Position numbers and translations under genes: made by a program
Part shown: positions 35,492 to 47,724 of the stretch, piece by piece
Position numbering within the stretch: position 1 is the first letter of the stretch
Layout: every line of letters starts with the position of its first letter
Source of the DNA: Neckera pumila
Lineage: Eukaryota; Streptophyta; Bryopsida; Hypnales; Neckeraceae
Direction: 5' to 3'
Length of the DNA stretch: 64,000 bases
Assembly (NCBI GenBank): GCA_963969595.1
Contig: OZ018416.1
Coordinates: 13,408,065 to 13,472,064, forward strand
The notes under the pieces: model-generated
What the model saw: only the letters and a program-made list of their open reading frames with translations
Databases searched by the model: none
Told to the model about the DNA's origin: nothing

Positions 35492-36692
35492 TTAACCCCT
35501 AAAATACCAAGGCAATTTCTGGCTCCAAAACCACTAAAAATTGCCATTTCTGTTGCGATCATCCCTAAACCAAAAAAAACTTTTAAAAAGAAAATCTAAC
35601 TGTAGGATCTTGTACTTCACTTGTCTTAGATCATGTGATAAAAATTTCATGAAGTTTGACCATACGGATTGGAAGATATTAGCATTTGAAGTTGGAAAAA
35701 GAAGCTTTTTTGAACTGCGGCCTGCAATTTCAGATGACTTTGACGGCCATTTGTAGATTTTTTTTGCACTACACACCATTAAGTTAAAAAAATTTGTATT
35801 GAACATTTGAATTGATAGTTGGGAAAAAAAATTTCAGAATGTCAAAACTTGATTTTCACATATAAAAAAATTATTAAGTAGAAGCAGGTCCAAAATTGAA
35901 CTAAAGACTAAATCGTTAATAGCTCCTAGGTGGAATTAAAATACCATAATCCAAATGGTGGGATTGTTCTTGCAAACAAACTTAACCTTGTCAAACAAAA
36001 TTGAAAAAAATTGAAAACTGCATTCAAAAATGAATTCTATAAATTATTTTTTGAAGAAAATGCTTAGATTGCCTGGAAAACAAGATTGTCTATAACTTTT
36101 TTGTTCTAAGTCCAAATAGAATGAATCAAAGCTTCAAATGTAGACAAAAACATGATCTTTGAGGGAAAAAAATCAAAAAAAAAAATTCAATTTTTGATTT
36201 TTTTTTTCTACTCGGCGAACTGCTTTTAAGACTCTAGATGGCATAACTTTTGCTCCCGAGCACTGATTGAAAAAAAATTATATTTTTAGAAAACTAATGT
36301 GATTTCCTATCTTCAAAAAAGGTTTCAAAAACTCAAGCCAAAATTTCAGGTCATACGAGCCTGCCCGAAAACCCAAGTGTCCCCCGAGGGACTTTGGTCC
36401 CATTACGTGAATTCCCCTGCTGTCTGCTGCGTTCTTGCAGTCTGGGAACGCAGCAACAGCTGGCTGACGTGGTCGAGCGACTGCCATGTCACTTTTTGAA
36501 AAAATAATAATAATAATAATTTGCTTAAAATGGTATTTTGGTAACAAAAAGTTTTTTATTTTTATTTTTATTTTTTTGAAAAAAAAATTCTGACACACCT
36601 ATTCCGGCGTTCACTGGATCTGGGCAGATCAGGAAACAGGCCTGAAACGGCCCTCCGCGACCCCCAAATATCATCTAATGTTTAGGGGTTAA
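35492..36692 (-). mobile_element. TTAA element, family A (subgroup A3), interrupted by family K
   Basis: The left end is TTAACCCCTAAAATACCAAG and the right end TTTAGGGGTTAA. The reverse hairpin GTCCCCCGAGGGAC lies at about 36379, just before the K insertion. Its left 200 bp match the right end of the 49.6-52.4 kb element, including AAATCTAACTGTAGGATCTT. Non-coding. Confidence 0.8.
36406..36675 (-). mobile_element. family K MITE, copy 2 (nested in family A)
   Basis: In reverse it shows CCTCCGCGACCCCCAAATAT at its outer end and the core GACGTGGTCGAGCGACTGCC. It is flanked by TA on both sides and lacks about 20 bp near one end that the 58.3-kb copy has. It sits only about 15 bp inside its host's terminus. 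Confidence 0.65.
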
Positions 36693-36993
36693 GCAGATGG
36701 CTTCGAGAATGAGCCACTTGGAGCTCTAAATGGTGTCCAAGTTGCAGCAATTTGATGGTTTTGTGGCCATTGCGGTTTGGTGCATGTGGGAACAAATTCT
36801 ATATGAGCTTCGTTTAGAAATGGGTCCCTGAGAATGGGCAATGGGTGCTTTTCATCTCTGCACTTTGACCAAGCTTTCTTCAAGCAAGTTTTTAAAATTC
36901 AAGAGGTTTTCTTTTGACATCTCCCACTCTCTCATTTGCCTTCTATTCAATCCATTTTTTTCTACACGAGCTTCACGGTCTACTCAGCATGGT

Positions 36994-37223
36994 TTAACCC
37001 ATAAATGACGTTGCGTATGTTTTGTGTTTGATGAATGACAGAGAATTCTTTTGTGTAAGACAAAAGTGCAACTATTCATCCTCTGAGCTTTGTTGTAAAA
37101 AGGGAGGTCTTCTACAATAGTTTGACTTCCAACGAGTGCTTTTGCATTTTTTTTAAGCCAATGATTCCCACAATATCAAAAGGGATGATTTCCACAATCA
37201 CCAGTCCATCCTTTAAGGGTTAA
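36994..37223 (+). mobile_element. TTAA element, family E, copy 1
   Basis: It runs from TTAACCCATAAATGACG to CCTTTAAGGGTTAA, 230 bp, with GATGAATGACAGAGAATTC and GATGATTTCCACAATCACC inside. Its right TTAA is shared with the following A element. Confidence 0.7.
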
Positions 37224-38057
37224 TCCCTAATGGCCCAAGGTCTTTTTCTGCCAAGAAACACCCAAATCTACCATTTTTAAGTAATGTTTTTTTTTTTGCA
37301 CATCTAACCGTAGGATCTTACACCTAACTAGTATGAGAATGTGTAGAAAAAATTTCAGAATTTTTGACCGCATAGATTGCAAGATATCTGTGTGTAAAGT
37401 AAAAAAAACAAGTTTTTCAGCACATAGTGGGACTAGAATTTATGGCTTTGAACATTTTTAACTTAAATTTTTTGCACTACAGAGTTTTGAGCTTTAAATC
37501 TTTATAGTAGAAAATTGATTTGAGAATCTAGGGGGAAAAAAAATCCAAAAAAACTTAATTTTCATTACTAAAAAAATTGTTAAGTAGAAGTAGGTACAAG
37601 TCAGATAGAAAATCTAAAATATTAATATCTTTTATACGGAATTAAAAAGCACTAATTCCAATGGTGAGATTGTTCTAGCAAAAAACCTAAGCCTTGTGGA
37701 ACGATTTTTTTGAAAAATTATTAAAATTGCATTCAAAAATGAATCCTACAAGTTATTTTTTTCAAGAAGATGCTCTAATTGCCCGAAAAACAAGATTATC
37801 CATAACTTTCTCATAAAAAATCCAAATTTGTTGCCCGTCCCCCCCCCCCCCATCCCCCGTCCCCTTGTTTTGAGCTTATTTGGGCATAAGTTTTTTTCTC
37901 GGGCACCGATTGAAAAAAAAAATTGTATTCCCACAAAGCTTAGCAATTTTTCTTTCTTCTATGAATATTTTGGAAAATCACAACAAAATTTCAACCCGTA
38001 GGTACCTGCTCGAAATCCCATTTATCCCCCAAAGGGACATGGCTTTTTAGGGGTTAA
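37220..38057 (-). mobile_element. TTAA element, family A, copy 4
   Basis: The left end is TTAATCCCTAATGGCCCAAG and the right end GGCTTTTTAGGGGTTAA, with the reverse hairpin degraded to ATCCCCCAAAGGGAC. A C12 run and a deletion around 37838 shorten it. It shares TTAA with neighbours on both sides. Confidence 0.8.
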
Positions 38058-38978
38058 CCCCTAAAGGATCGAGGTGATTTCCTATCAAAACCCACTCAAA
38101 ACTGTCATTTCTATTGCAAAGAGAAAAGAACTTAAAATCTTTACTTTTTTTGCATATCCAAATGTGAGATCTTATAATTGACTAGTATATAAATATGTGA
38201 AAGAAACTTAAGAAACTTTGACCAAGTAAATTGTAAGATATATGCATTTAAAGTGAAGAAAACAAGTTTTTTTGCACTTTGCTTGACTAGATTTTTTGGC
38301 TTTGAATCTTTTTAGTTCAAAATTTTTGCTCAACTAATTTTGATTTTCTACTTATTTATGTTAATTAGTTGATTTGAGAATCTACAAAAAAATTTAGGAA
38401 ATAAAGCACTTAATTTTCACTCATTAAAAAATGTTTAAGTGGGGGTAGGTTCAAGATTGAAGAAAAAAATAAATTGTTAATAACTTTTAGATGGTATTGA
38501 ATCACAATAATTGGTGAGATTGTTTTAGCAAGAAAATCTAACTTTGTCTAACAATTTTTTTTGAAAAATTCTAAAAATTGCATTCAGAAATGAATTCTAC
38601 AAGTTAATTATTCAAGAAGATGCTTGGATTGCCCAAACACTAAGATTGTCCGTAACTTTCTCATTATTAGTCCAAATTGAATGATACAAAGCTTCAAATA
38701 TAGACAATAATACAATCTTTGAAAAAAAAAATTGAAAAAAAAACGTTTTGACTTTTTATGATTTTTTTTGTGTTGCCCGCCAAACTACATTTTTTCTTAT
38801 TGTGCCATAACTTTTGCTCCTAGGCATCAATTAAAATAAAAATTATATATTCACAAAGCTCTCGTAAACACACACAACTTCAAAAAATCCCAAAAAATCC
38901 TATTCAAAATTGAGTCAGTAGAAACTCGCCCGGACCCAAATTGTCCCCCGAGGGGACAAATGGTCCTTTAGGGGTTAA
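38054..38978 (-). mobile_element. TTAA element, family A, copy 5
   Basis: It runs from TTAACCCCTAAAGGATCG to GGTCCTTTAGGGGTTAA, with the reverse hairpin GTCCCCCGAGGGGAC. It abuts copy 4 at GGGGTTAACCCC, so the single TTAA serves both. Confidence 0.8.
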
Positions 38979-39013
38979 AGATTCAACACACGCTAATGGA
39001 TGCTCCCACCTCA

Positions 39014-39235
39014 CTTAGGACCAGTTTCCATGGGCGCTAGATCTGGAGTTGGCCTCCAGGGTGCCCACGAGTAGGGGAAAGCAAAATCCCTGAAATCTTT
39101 AACGCTTGAAGAACCCAGCAAAGAAGGTCCAAACGGGGGCCCAGAACCTCCAGCACCGTTTGCTCCTTTTGTAGTGCTAGAGGCCTAGAGGTCCAGTTCT
39201 GGACCCCTCCAACACCCAATGGAAACGAGTCCTTA
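39014..39235. mobile_element. TTA-flanked MITE with GGACYMGTTTCCAT ends
   Basis: The left end GGACCAGTTTCCATGGGCG and the right end CCCAATGGAAACGAGTCC are inverted repeats, both next to TTA. The TTA duplication is the size and sequence typical of PIF/Harbinger elements, though the internal sequence gives no support. About 215 bp and GC-rich. Confidence 0.65.
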
Positions 39236-39376
39236 GGGCCTCTTCACACTATGGCCGTCCAAGTCGAGAGGCCGTGGAACTCTACAGTATGATTGGTGGA
39301 ACCGACGGACCTGCAATATGATTGGTGGAAATGACGGACTCTTGACTTGGACGGCCATAGTGTGAATAGGCCCTAA
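39233..39376. mobile_element. TTA-flanked MITE, near-perfect hairpin
   Basis: The ends GGGCCTCTTCACACTATGG and CCATAGTGTGAATAGGCCC are almost perfectly inverted, continuing into CCGTCCAAGTC. The interior also contains a direct duplication (ATGATTGGTGGAA twice). It shares TTA with the MITE on its left. Confidence 0.7.
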
Positions 39377-40184
39377 GTGTAATTCTCACGCCGGCTAATT
39401 ATCCGCCCACTCACACTAATAAATCAATCACCTGATTTCATTCGGTGGAGTACCCCGTGTACGCAATCCCCTGATCTACCGGTCCCTGTAGAATTCTCGG
39501 CGCCCCCGGTGCCGGTGCCGGTGCCGGTGCGACAGCACAACAGGCGTTGTGATGATTCAGTGCACTGCACCTGCTGCTGAAGTGCTGAAGTGCTGATTCC
39601 TCCGCATGTGTTTGGGTTTGGGGGCACACTCAAGTGCCTTGGGGTTGCTATTTTTTTCCTGCCCCCAGAGTCCCAGACTGGAGCAACTCCATTAAATACA
39701 TTTCTTTTTCCCTACTAAAAAACCATTTCAGCCAATAGAGGGGCACGAGAAGTGTCCTATTTGACTCCAACAGTGTTTCGCTGAGGTCACCCGTGATGAC
39801 GGAGCTACGGTTGGTAAAAAACGGTGACGAAGCCGTGGCGTCACCTTTCCATAGGGTGTGGGCATTGGCATGGGAGGGAGGCGGGAGAGACGGAGGGGCA
39901 AGCCTAACCTACTGATGAAGAAGAAGAGTTCCGGAGTTCCTGAGAATGGAGGAACCTTCCTAGAAACCGGGGTGTCATATTCGCTCTCTGGATAGGCAGC
40001 AAGTTGGATTGGTGGATTCATTCATGGGATCATGGGGAACACGAACTGATTCAGCGAGGAACTTATTAGTAACTTGGGGATGCATGCATTTTCCACATCA
40101 CTAATGAGGCAGCTACACTAGGACTCTACTTCGATTGACTTGGCATTGGCTCTATCCTTTGTAGCATTGGCACACTTTTCAAAG
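39377..40184. other. unassigned, less AT-rich intergenic DNA
   Basis: A short (CCGGTG)n run lies at 39506-39530. The stretch 39660-40030 begins GGAGCAACTCCATTAAA, a MITE-like motif, but the opposite end was not found. Open frames here look like chance products of the GC-rich stretch. Confidence 0.35.
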
Positions 40185-40421
40185 AAAAAATAGTGAAATT
40201 AGGTTGCCTTGTGCCCTTATCTGAGATACATTACCTCATGCATCAATGCTTGTTCCACATGCCACTCTCTGAACCATGCCTTGAACTGGTGCACAAATCT
40301 ACACCAAACACATGGCTCTGAATGGAATGCTTCGTTGTACAAAAGCAGTGAATTGATTTCTATAGTATGGACTGTCAAGAAATTAGAGTGGGGCAACCTA
40401 ATTTCACTATTTTTGTACACA
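40185..40421 (+). mobile_element. family F MITE, copy 5
   Basis: It runs from AAATAGTGAAATTAGGTTGC to GCAACCTAATTTCACTATTT. The interior GAGGC motif is partly deleted, leaving GTTCCACATGCCACTC. Confidence 0.7.
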
Positions 40422-40632
40422 AAATAGGTTGCCTTACCAATTAGGTTGCCTTACCTCCAATAAATTACCTTACCACTCAATGCTTTTCGACGTTGAGGCG
40501 CATGCAAATCTGGAACCAGGCCTTAAACTGGTGCATTGATCTACGTCATGCACATGGTTGTAGATTGAATGCATCATTGTACAATAACAATGAATATTTA
40601 TATAGTACAGACTATCAAGAAATTAGTATACA
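40416..40632 (+). mobile_element. family F MITE, copy 6
   Basis: It begins TACACAAAATAGGTTGCC, having lost the AGTGAAATT part of the terminus, and contains TTGAGGCGCATGCAAATC. The right end is reduced to ATTAGTATACATAAAATAG, shared with copy 7. Confidence 0.6.
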
Positions 40633-40883
40633 TAAAATAGTGAAATTGGGTTGCCTTAACTATTAGGTTGCCTTCAAGAAAGACATTTACCTCATGATTC
40701 ATTGCTTGTCCCTATAAAGGTGCATGCATTTATCTAATCCCAAGTCATGAACCAATGCACCAACCCATGCAACAGACATGGTCCCTACATTACTGCACCC
40801 TTCTAAAGTAACTATTTATATTTACATAGTGTAGAATGTCAAGAAATTGGTGAGAAGCAACCTCATTTCACTATTTTGTATAC
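40629..40883 (+). mobile_element. family F MITE, copy 7
   Basis: It runs from ATAAAATAGTGAAATTGGG to CCTCATTTCACTATTTTGTAT, with AGGTGCATGCATTTATC and TTTACATAGTGTAGAATG inside. Confidence 0.65.
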
Positions 40884-41105
40884 TTAATTAGCTTTGGGTG
40901 ATAGGGTCACAGGGAGCTTCGGCAGATACAAAGCTTTTTTCCTTGGGGTCTGGAAACAATAAATGATGTTCATGATAGAAAGGGATGATTTGTCATCATA
41001 TTGCATGGGACACAAATTTTACCAAAATCACATTATTTTTGGATTATTGTAGGTTGAAATAGGGTCATCAAACTTGATAGGAACCCATTTGAATTTTATA
41101 TATAG

Positions 41106-41358
41106 TATACAAAATAGTGAAATTAGGTTGCACCTCACTAATTTCACGACATTGTACACTATATAAATACATACATTTATTGTAGAAGGATGTTGTAATG
41201 TAAAAATCATATATGTTTGCATGGGTTGGTGCATTAGTTTATGGTTTGGATTTAGAGAATTGCACACGCCTCCATGTGAACAAGCAGTGGTTATGATGTA
41301 ACTTCTCTAATGACGGCAACATAATTATTAAAGCAACCCAATTTCACTATTTAGTGTA
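41106..41358 (-). mobile_element. family F MITE, copy 8
   Basis: It runs from TACAAAATAGTGAAATTAGG to CCAATTTCACTATTTAGTG, with reverse interior ACACGCCTCCATGTGAAC. Stands apart from the tandem trio on its left. Confidence 0.7.
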
Positions 41359-43099
41359 GTGTGCTCAATGTTGTTGTCACAATATATTCAAATGAAAGTG
41401 AAAGTCCCTTTCTAATTTTTTAATTCATCTTTTTATCGTGAATCAAAACGTTACAAAATAAAGTCTAAGCACCCTTCCTTGCGTAGAGCTTTCCAACAGT
41501 ACTAAGAATGCAACCGGGGGAGACCCATGGTTCCAGAGTCTTACTGTAACAAACAAAACAAAACAAAATAGATTAATTTAAGGTATCATTGTCAAAATCT
41601 TGGTATCAAATTGTTGTTGTCATACTATATTTATATCACCTATAATCCAAACAATTGGACTATGTAACTTCCCTTGCAAAGAAAACATCTCAAATTTGGG
41701 TGAAATAATAATTTTGGTTGCTAAATATAAATTCAAATGATTTGCATAAATTATATAATAGGACAAATATCTTCAAATCTATTCAAAGCCGATGCAACAA
41801 TGTTATAATGGTTTAAATTGCAATGTATAGATAATCTATGATTAAAGTCAATGAACTCTCAAGTCTGTGATTTATTGAAGATCTTCAAATGCCATTCAAA
41901 TTAATATTATCTATTTTTTTTCTCTCTATTTTGAAGTACACATGTGTTGATTTTTGACAATACCAATGGAGGTGGATCTTGAATTATGTAAAACAGTATG
42001 CAATAAAACATTGAGGCCACCCCAGCTTAAAAAAGACAATTTTAGAAGTGATTATAAAAACTAGTGAAACAATTGAGTCTATGTAGGTGATTTGCTTTGG
42101 AATTCATTTACTCTCATTTTTCAAACTATACCAATAATTGCTTTTTGGTTCAATTTTTTTAAGGATTGTAGTATGTCACACAAGAGATTACAACATTCAT
42201 GTTGGTTATTGGATTTTGTAAACTCAATTTTTAAAGTCACTATAAAAACCTATGGCCTCTTGAAGGTCTCAAATTATGTCTAATGCATATTGCATAAATG
42301 CATTTCCCTTTCAAATAGGAAAGTTTGACATCACCTATCTAAAGCTATAACAAATGATTTTAATTTATAATTATTGATACCTTAAATACTTTAGAATAAA
42401 ATTTAACCAAAACTATGGATTCTTATATCATCATTTATTGAAGTACTCTATTATGCCCATATATATGAAATTACCTACTTATATACAAGGTGAGGTAGAA
42501 ATTCTTAGCTGTATATGGGTTTCAAAATCACCAATCAATATCACTATTATTTTTATAATAAATCTCCTGTCATTAAAAAGTGCAAGATTTTGAAAATTAC
42601 AAATTAGAATTGGAATTTGTGGAATGGCAATTATTGCCACTTTTGAGGTGATTGTAAGGTTGTTTTTTGATAAACAAATCATTTTTTAATAACTAAATAA
42701 AAAAACAATGGTGTTCAATTATGCACAAAATGGTCCAAAATCATATTACAGGAGAGAATGAGTAGTGTTTCTTCAATGTTCATAACTTACAAACCATTAA
42801 AAGCCTAATGAAATGACAAGATTACTTAGCTCTTTGAAATGCCAAGAAGACTTTTCACAAGATTGATTGGCTATTTATTCAATTTTATGAAATCTTGAGA
42901 AAAATGTTGAAGGTCATATCGTACCTTTCATTTCTCCTATTTGTGAAATGTTGTTCAAGTTAGAAACAAGCAATTGTTTTAAAGAAGGTGATAGGAAGCA
43001 ACCGGTAAATATATTATATTATAGTCTATAAGCAATCTTAGCACAAAAGAGATGAATAATTAATTAAAGTCTAAAACTTCAAATCAATAAGACTAAAAT
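41359..43099. other. long AT-rich intergenic DNA
   Basis: No gene or repeat structure was recognised beyond the block near 41470 that resembles 10.97 kb and the AACAAAACAAAACAAAATAG string near 41550, which recurs near 12800. Confidence 0.3.
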
Positions 43100-44315
43100 T
43101 TAATCCCTAAAGGACCAATATGCATTTTTTGGCTATATAGAAATCTTGGGTAGGTATGTGTGACTAGAGATTTCCATATTTTTGGCTCAAATTTTAATAA
43201 ATGGTGGGTAGAGGAATATCTTTCATATGTACTAAATTTCATGACATTTGGAAGTACAAGTCAAAAGTTATGGCCTAACATGTTATTTTTTTTGTAAACG
43301 GGCAGTCCGGCAAATAAAAAAAAATCACTTTTTTCAAAAATAAAATAATTTTTTTTTCTAGAGTTATATACATGTTAATTGCTTTAAATCATTCCGTTTT
43401 GATCAATGAGTTAAAAGTTATGAGGATTTTTTGTTTGCGAGCAGTTTTGGATTCTGTATTCTAAAATAAACCTTGAAGTCCTTTTTCTTACTCAATTTTT
43501 GATACTTAAAAAAAAAAAATCATAGGATGTAGATTGTTTATTACAACATTGCAACCATTGGGATTGGCATTTTTCAATTCCATAATTCAATTCTTGACAA
43601 TTTAGTGTTTTGAATCATTTCTACTTCTTTTTACTTACTATTTTTTTCCTATATGTTGTACAATTTCAAATGATCTGAAAATTTTCAAGAATGTAGCCAA
43701 CTTGCTTTGACAAATGAACCCAAAGAGTAACTACCCATTAGGAGAGATTTGAGGCCTTTGTAAGACTGCGAGTTCCCCTACGTTCCCGGATTGCGGGAAC
43801 GCAGGGAAGCACTAGTTGATGTGGTCGAAATGGTGTACGTCATCTTCAAAAAAAAAATTAATTTTTTTTTTTTTTTGCCTAAAATAATATTTGGGGTAAA
43901 AAAAAATTCTTTTTCTTTTTTTTCTGAAAAAAAAAATTCTGACATCCCGTACTAGCTAATTACAGAATCTGGCAGAATTGGGAACGAGCCTGAAACGGCC
44001 CTCCAATGCCCCCCAATCTTATCTAATGTGATTTTGGACATTTTTTCATACAAATGTGACCTTGCGAAGTGCAGCTGTCATGTTTTTTTGCAGGGCCGAA
44101 AAAGGGATTTCAATGAATTTGAATGTTTATATCTTGCAATCCACAAGGTAGAAATTTCTTGGAATTTTTACCACGTGTTCTTTAGTCAGCATACTAGAAG
44201 ATTCTATTGTTATCTATGTCAAAAAAAGTTTAAGATTTTTTTTGGTACTTGTTCTAAAAATGACAGTTTTTGAGTGTTTTGGGTGAAAATATAATCATTG
44301 AACTTTAGGGGTTAA
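43100..44315 (+). mobile_element. TTAA element, family B, copy 5, interrupted by family K
   Basis: It runs from TTAATCCCTAAAGGACCAAT to AACTTTAGGGGTTAA. The B landmarks are intact on both sides of the K insertion at 43741-44023; removing it restores about 930 bp, the same as copy 2. Confidence 0.8.
43741..44023 (-). mobile_element. family K MITE, copy 3 (nested in family B)
   Basis: In reverse it shows the outer end CCAATGCCCCCCAATCTTAT and the core CGTTCCCGGATTGCGGGAAC. It is flanked by TA. The poly(T) centre matches the other copies. Confidence 0.65.
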
Positions 44316-45957
44316 GCAATTATTGAATATGTATGGATAGCTACAAAACGCCTCAAGAAATGATTTCTTAGTCTTAAAGATGCTAGAAATTTCACAAAAT
44401 GTATAGTACAATTAGTTGTAAGATTGATTGCCATGATTGGCCAACTTTTTTGTCCCAATTTTTATTAAACAACGGCATACCAAAATTAACTTGAGGTTAG
44501 AGTTTAGATTTAAAGTGCATGATAAAATATTAATTTTGAGGAACATTGTTATAATACAATAGAATGTTCAACAAATAAAAACAAGCAATTGATGAATAGT
44601 AGATTGTTAAAGTTATTCACATACAAAGATTTGTTTCCATTGAATACAAAACAATTCAATAATTGTAGGCCATACTAATTGTAAAAATAAACATTTGAAG
44701 TAAAAGCTATTCAAATGTGATAGAAAAGTCTTCTATATTTTTAAAATATTAAAATCTACTTCAATGGATAGGAATTAAGTGCATTTCTTGAGCCTATAGA
44801 ATTTGCCTTGTCTTGTGTAGTCAACTGAGTAAGCTTCAACCTTTCTCGTTGAAATTTCCTTCCTTTAGCTTGACAATTCATATTTGGTTTCATTCTCTTC
44901 TTTAAAAGTTTTTTATTACTTGCATAATATTGTGTTTAACTGGTCTAGTGTACCTTCCAATAGAACTTTAGAGTATCCCCACCCAAATTCCCTATATTTG
45001 GATAGGGTACCAAAGGTTGGGGCTAAGAGCCAAAACAACCCCCACTATAGCATTGGGTACAATTTTCTAAGCACCAGTCAGGCAAAATTATGAGAGGAGT
45101 ACCTCAACTTTGTATGGACAAAAAGTTTTGAGAAAGACAAGAATTGACCAATTTTTGCTCATTATTCATTGTCTCTTGGGTGAGATGTTGCATTTCTTAA
45201 TGGCATAGCACGTTAGTCCCTGGAACATGCATACTTCCATAATTGGAAGCTGCCATTGTATTCAGAATTTGTTTTTTGCTTAAAATTGGAATGGAGCCAT
45301 TAATATGCTGCAAGGAGCCCTGGAGTTTTCGTCACTAGAGGAGGCACTTTGGCTGGCTCTTACTGGAAAAGGTCAGAGCTATAGTGCATGCCATGCCTTG
45401 TTTACCGTAGGCATTTCACCACCCCGCAGTGGCAATGCTCTTAAAAATTGAAGATATCCTTTCTAAGGAGGATTGTATTTTATCCTTGGCTATTCGACTA
45501 ATAGAATCCAAGCACTACATTTTTGGTTCATCCGCTCATTGCAAATGGGAATGAATTGAACATCTATGTAATTAGCATAAGCAATTTTTTCAACCTTGCC
45601 CAATAAAGCCAACAGACTTTAACTCCTTGTAGAATAAAAAATTTGCACTATTCAAGGTTTCTTTTTTTCTGACAATTGCATCCTCTACCAAAATAGTTAT
45701 TTTGTATACTCCTACTAGTTTCAAAAATAGAAGAGGAACTTTGCATATGTTGTCTAAAATTGCCTGCCTTGCCCAAATTTTTTGAGCAACATAACTTCTG
45801 ATTGAAGCACCCAATCAAAAAAATTATACTCTTGATAAGGTGGCACATATCCACACGTTATATCAAAAAAAATCTAAAGATCCATTGAAAATAGACTTCA
45901 TAAGAACTTCTTTAAATGTTTAATTGGTCGTTCAATGACTACTTGGTCTTTTAAGGA
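44316..45957. other. unassigned intergenic DNA
   Basis: The right edge reads TCTTTTAAGGATTAA, so a TTAA element end abuts the next element, but its other end was not found. The part near 45200-45430 is less AT-rich with no recognised product. Confidence 0.3.
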
Positions 45958-46428
45958 TTAACCCCTAAATGACGAAGTAGCATTTATTGGCAACTCATTG
46001 TTTTTTGTCATCCTTTTATAAGCAGAAATTTAATTCTTTGAAACTTTTGCACAACATGTGGGCAAGGAGTGGCTTTAAGGCGCAACAATTTTTTCAAAAC
46101 TTTTGACAACATGGTTAAAAAATTATTGTATATATTATGGGGAGTTGCAAGTTGTAGAATCTACAAATTTTTGGGTAAAAAGTTTGAAAGATTGTATCTA
46201 ATCATTTGGAAAGAAATGAAAATACTTCTTTTTAAATCCAGGCATCATAATCTTGCAATTGGTAAGGTTTTTTATTTTGAAATTTTAGGAAGGTGTACAC
46301 TAATACATTAATTAAAGGATCCTACTATTGGATTTGTTAATAAATAAATATAAATTAAGATCTTTGCCTTGTTCTGGATTTGAGTACTTTGAAATAGTTT
46401 TAGAAAACATTGAATTGTTTAGGGTTAA
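45958..46428 (+). mobile_element. TTAA element, internally deleted family B
   Basis: It runs from TTAACCCCTAAATGACGAAG to TTGTTTAGGGTTAA, 471 bp. The block GGCTTTAAGGCGCAACAATT is from the B left half (compare 11180), so it is a short B derivative. Confidence 0.6.
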
Positions 46429-46486
46429 AGTTTCAAAACCTACAAGAACCAGTTTTTTTATCTTTGGAAACTTATTTGTTGGATTG

Positions 46487-46700
46487 TTAACCCTGTAACA
46501 TCACTGTGGATAGTATCCAATGGATGACAAAAAATCCTTATATGTAAAACAACAAAAATGCATATGTTTATCCTTGGAATTTTGTGTAAAAAGGAGAAAT
46601 CTTGCACAATAGTTTGCCAAATGTTTTTTTAAAGCAAATGATTCTCACAAGACCCAAAAAGATGATTTCTATAGTGACTAGCCCAACATTCCAAGGTTAA
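46487..46700 (+). mobile_element. TTAA element, family E, copy 2
   Basis: It runs from TTAACCCTGTAACATC to CATTCCAAGGTTAA and contains CCAATGGATGACAAAAAATC and GATGATTTCTATAGTGACTA, matching E copy 1 over its length. Confidence 0.65.
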
Positions 46701-47491
46701 CTTCTACTACTCTAATAACTTTAAGATAATTGCACCTAAAATTGTGCATAATTCCCAACATTAAACTTTTTAAAGTTGTGATGCATCTTATTGGAAGTCG
46801 AAAGAAGATTCTACATTATCTTAGAATATACTCTTGGACATTCATTTGTATAAACAAACCATAAATTTTCAATATACTAAAAACAAATGTACCCCAAATT
46901 GACCATAGATTTTCATAAATAGAAGAAGTACATTTTAGGCCAAGAATCTGTAGGGGTTGGTTTTAGTCAACAAGTTCAAAATTAAGTATAGTTACCTTAC
47001 CTCCTTCCCTGTTTGCCCAGGAAGCAATCCGCACCTATCCAAATAATATTGTAGAGGTTTGATTTGGCACTCATGTACCGAAATGGAATTTTGACATCAA
47101 GGGGCCACATCACCTCACACCATTCACAAGATGACATGTAACACTTTATAACAAAAAATGACTCAATTTATGCCGAATCTGACCTTCATGTAGGGTGCAG
47201 TAATCCATGCTTGTTTTTTTATATAAAATATTCCATGTTTTCAAGATTCATGTAAATCTTGTAAAATTCCCACCCACCAACTGAACTGCAAAGGACTGAT
47301 GTGCTGCCAAGGAAAACATCATGCCCACACCTAACTTACCGAGAATTGCCAGCCAGCTGCAGAGGAATAAATCCATTGATAATTGCCGGCTTTGCTTTGA
47401 GTTGGCTCTTCAAGCAACATTTGAAAAAATGATTGCATGGCTTCCAACCTGTTCTTGGGGACTACACAGGATCGCCGTCATCACCTGCCAA
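46701..47491. other. intergenic DNA with a family G fragment
   Basis: About 46840-46990 is related to the blocks near 19.1 and 19.5 kb (CATAAATAGAAGAAGTAC, AAGAATCTGTAGGGGTTGG). The part 46990-47490 is less AT-rich but shows no coherent reading frame. Confidence 0.35.
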
Positions 47492-47724
47492 TTAACCCTC
47501 TAATGCTGCTGCCGCGGATACTAAGTGTCCAATGGATGACAGAGAATATTTTCATGTAAGATAGAAGTGCAATTGTTTGTCTTCTGGAATTTTGTGCAAA
47601 AAAGTGTAGGTCTTGTACAGTAGTTTGACCTTGAATGAGTACTTTTGGTTTTCTTAGAGTAGATGATTTGTATTGTATCAAAAAGGATGATTTCCACGAA
47701 GACCAGCCTGTCTTTACAGGGTAA
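47492..47724 (+). mobile_element. TTAA element, family E, copy 3
   Basis: It begins TTAACCCTCTAATGCTGC, with TGTCCAATGGATGACAGAGA and GTACAGTAGTTTGACCTTG inside. The right end has decayed to CTTTACAGGGTAA. Confidence 0.65.
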
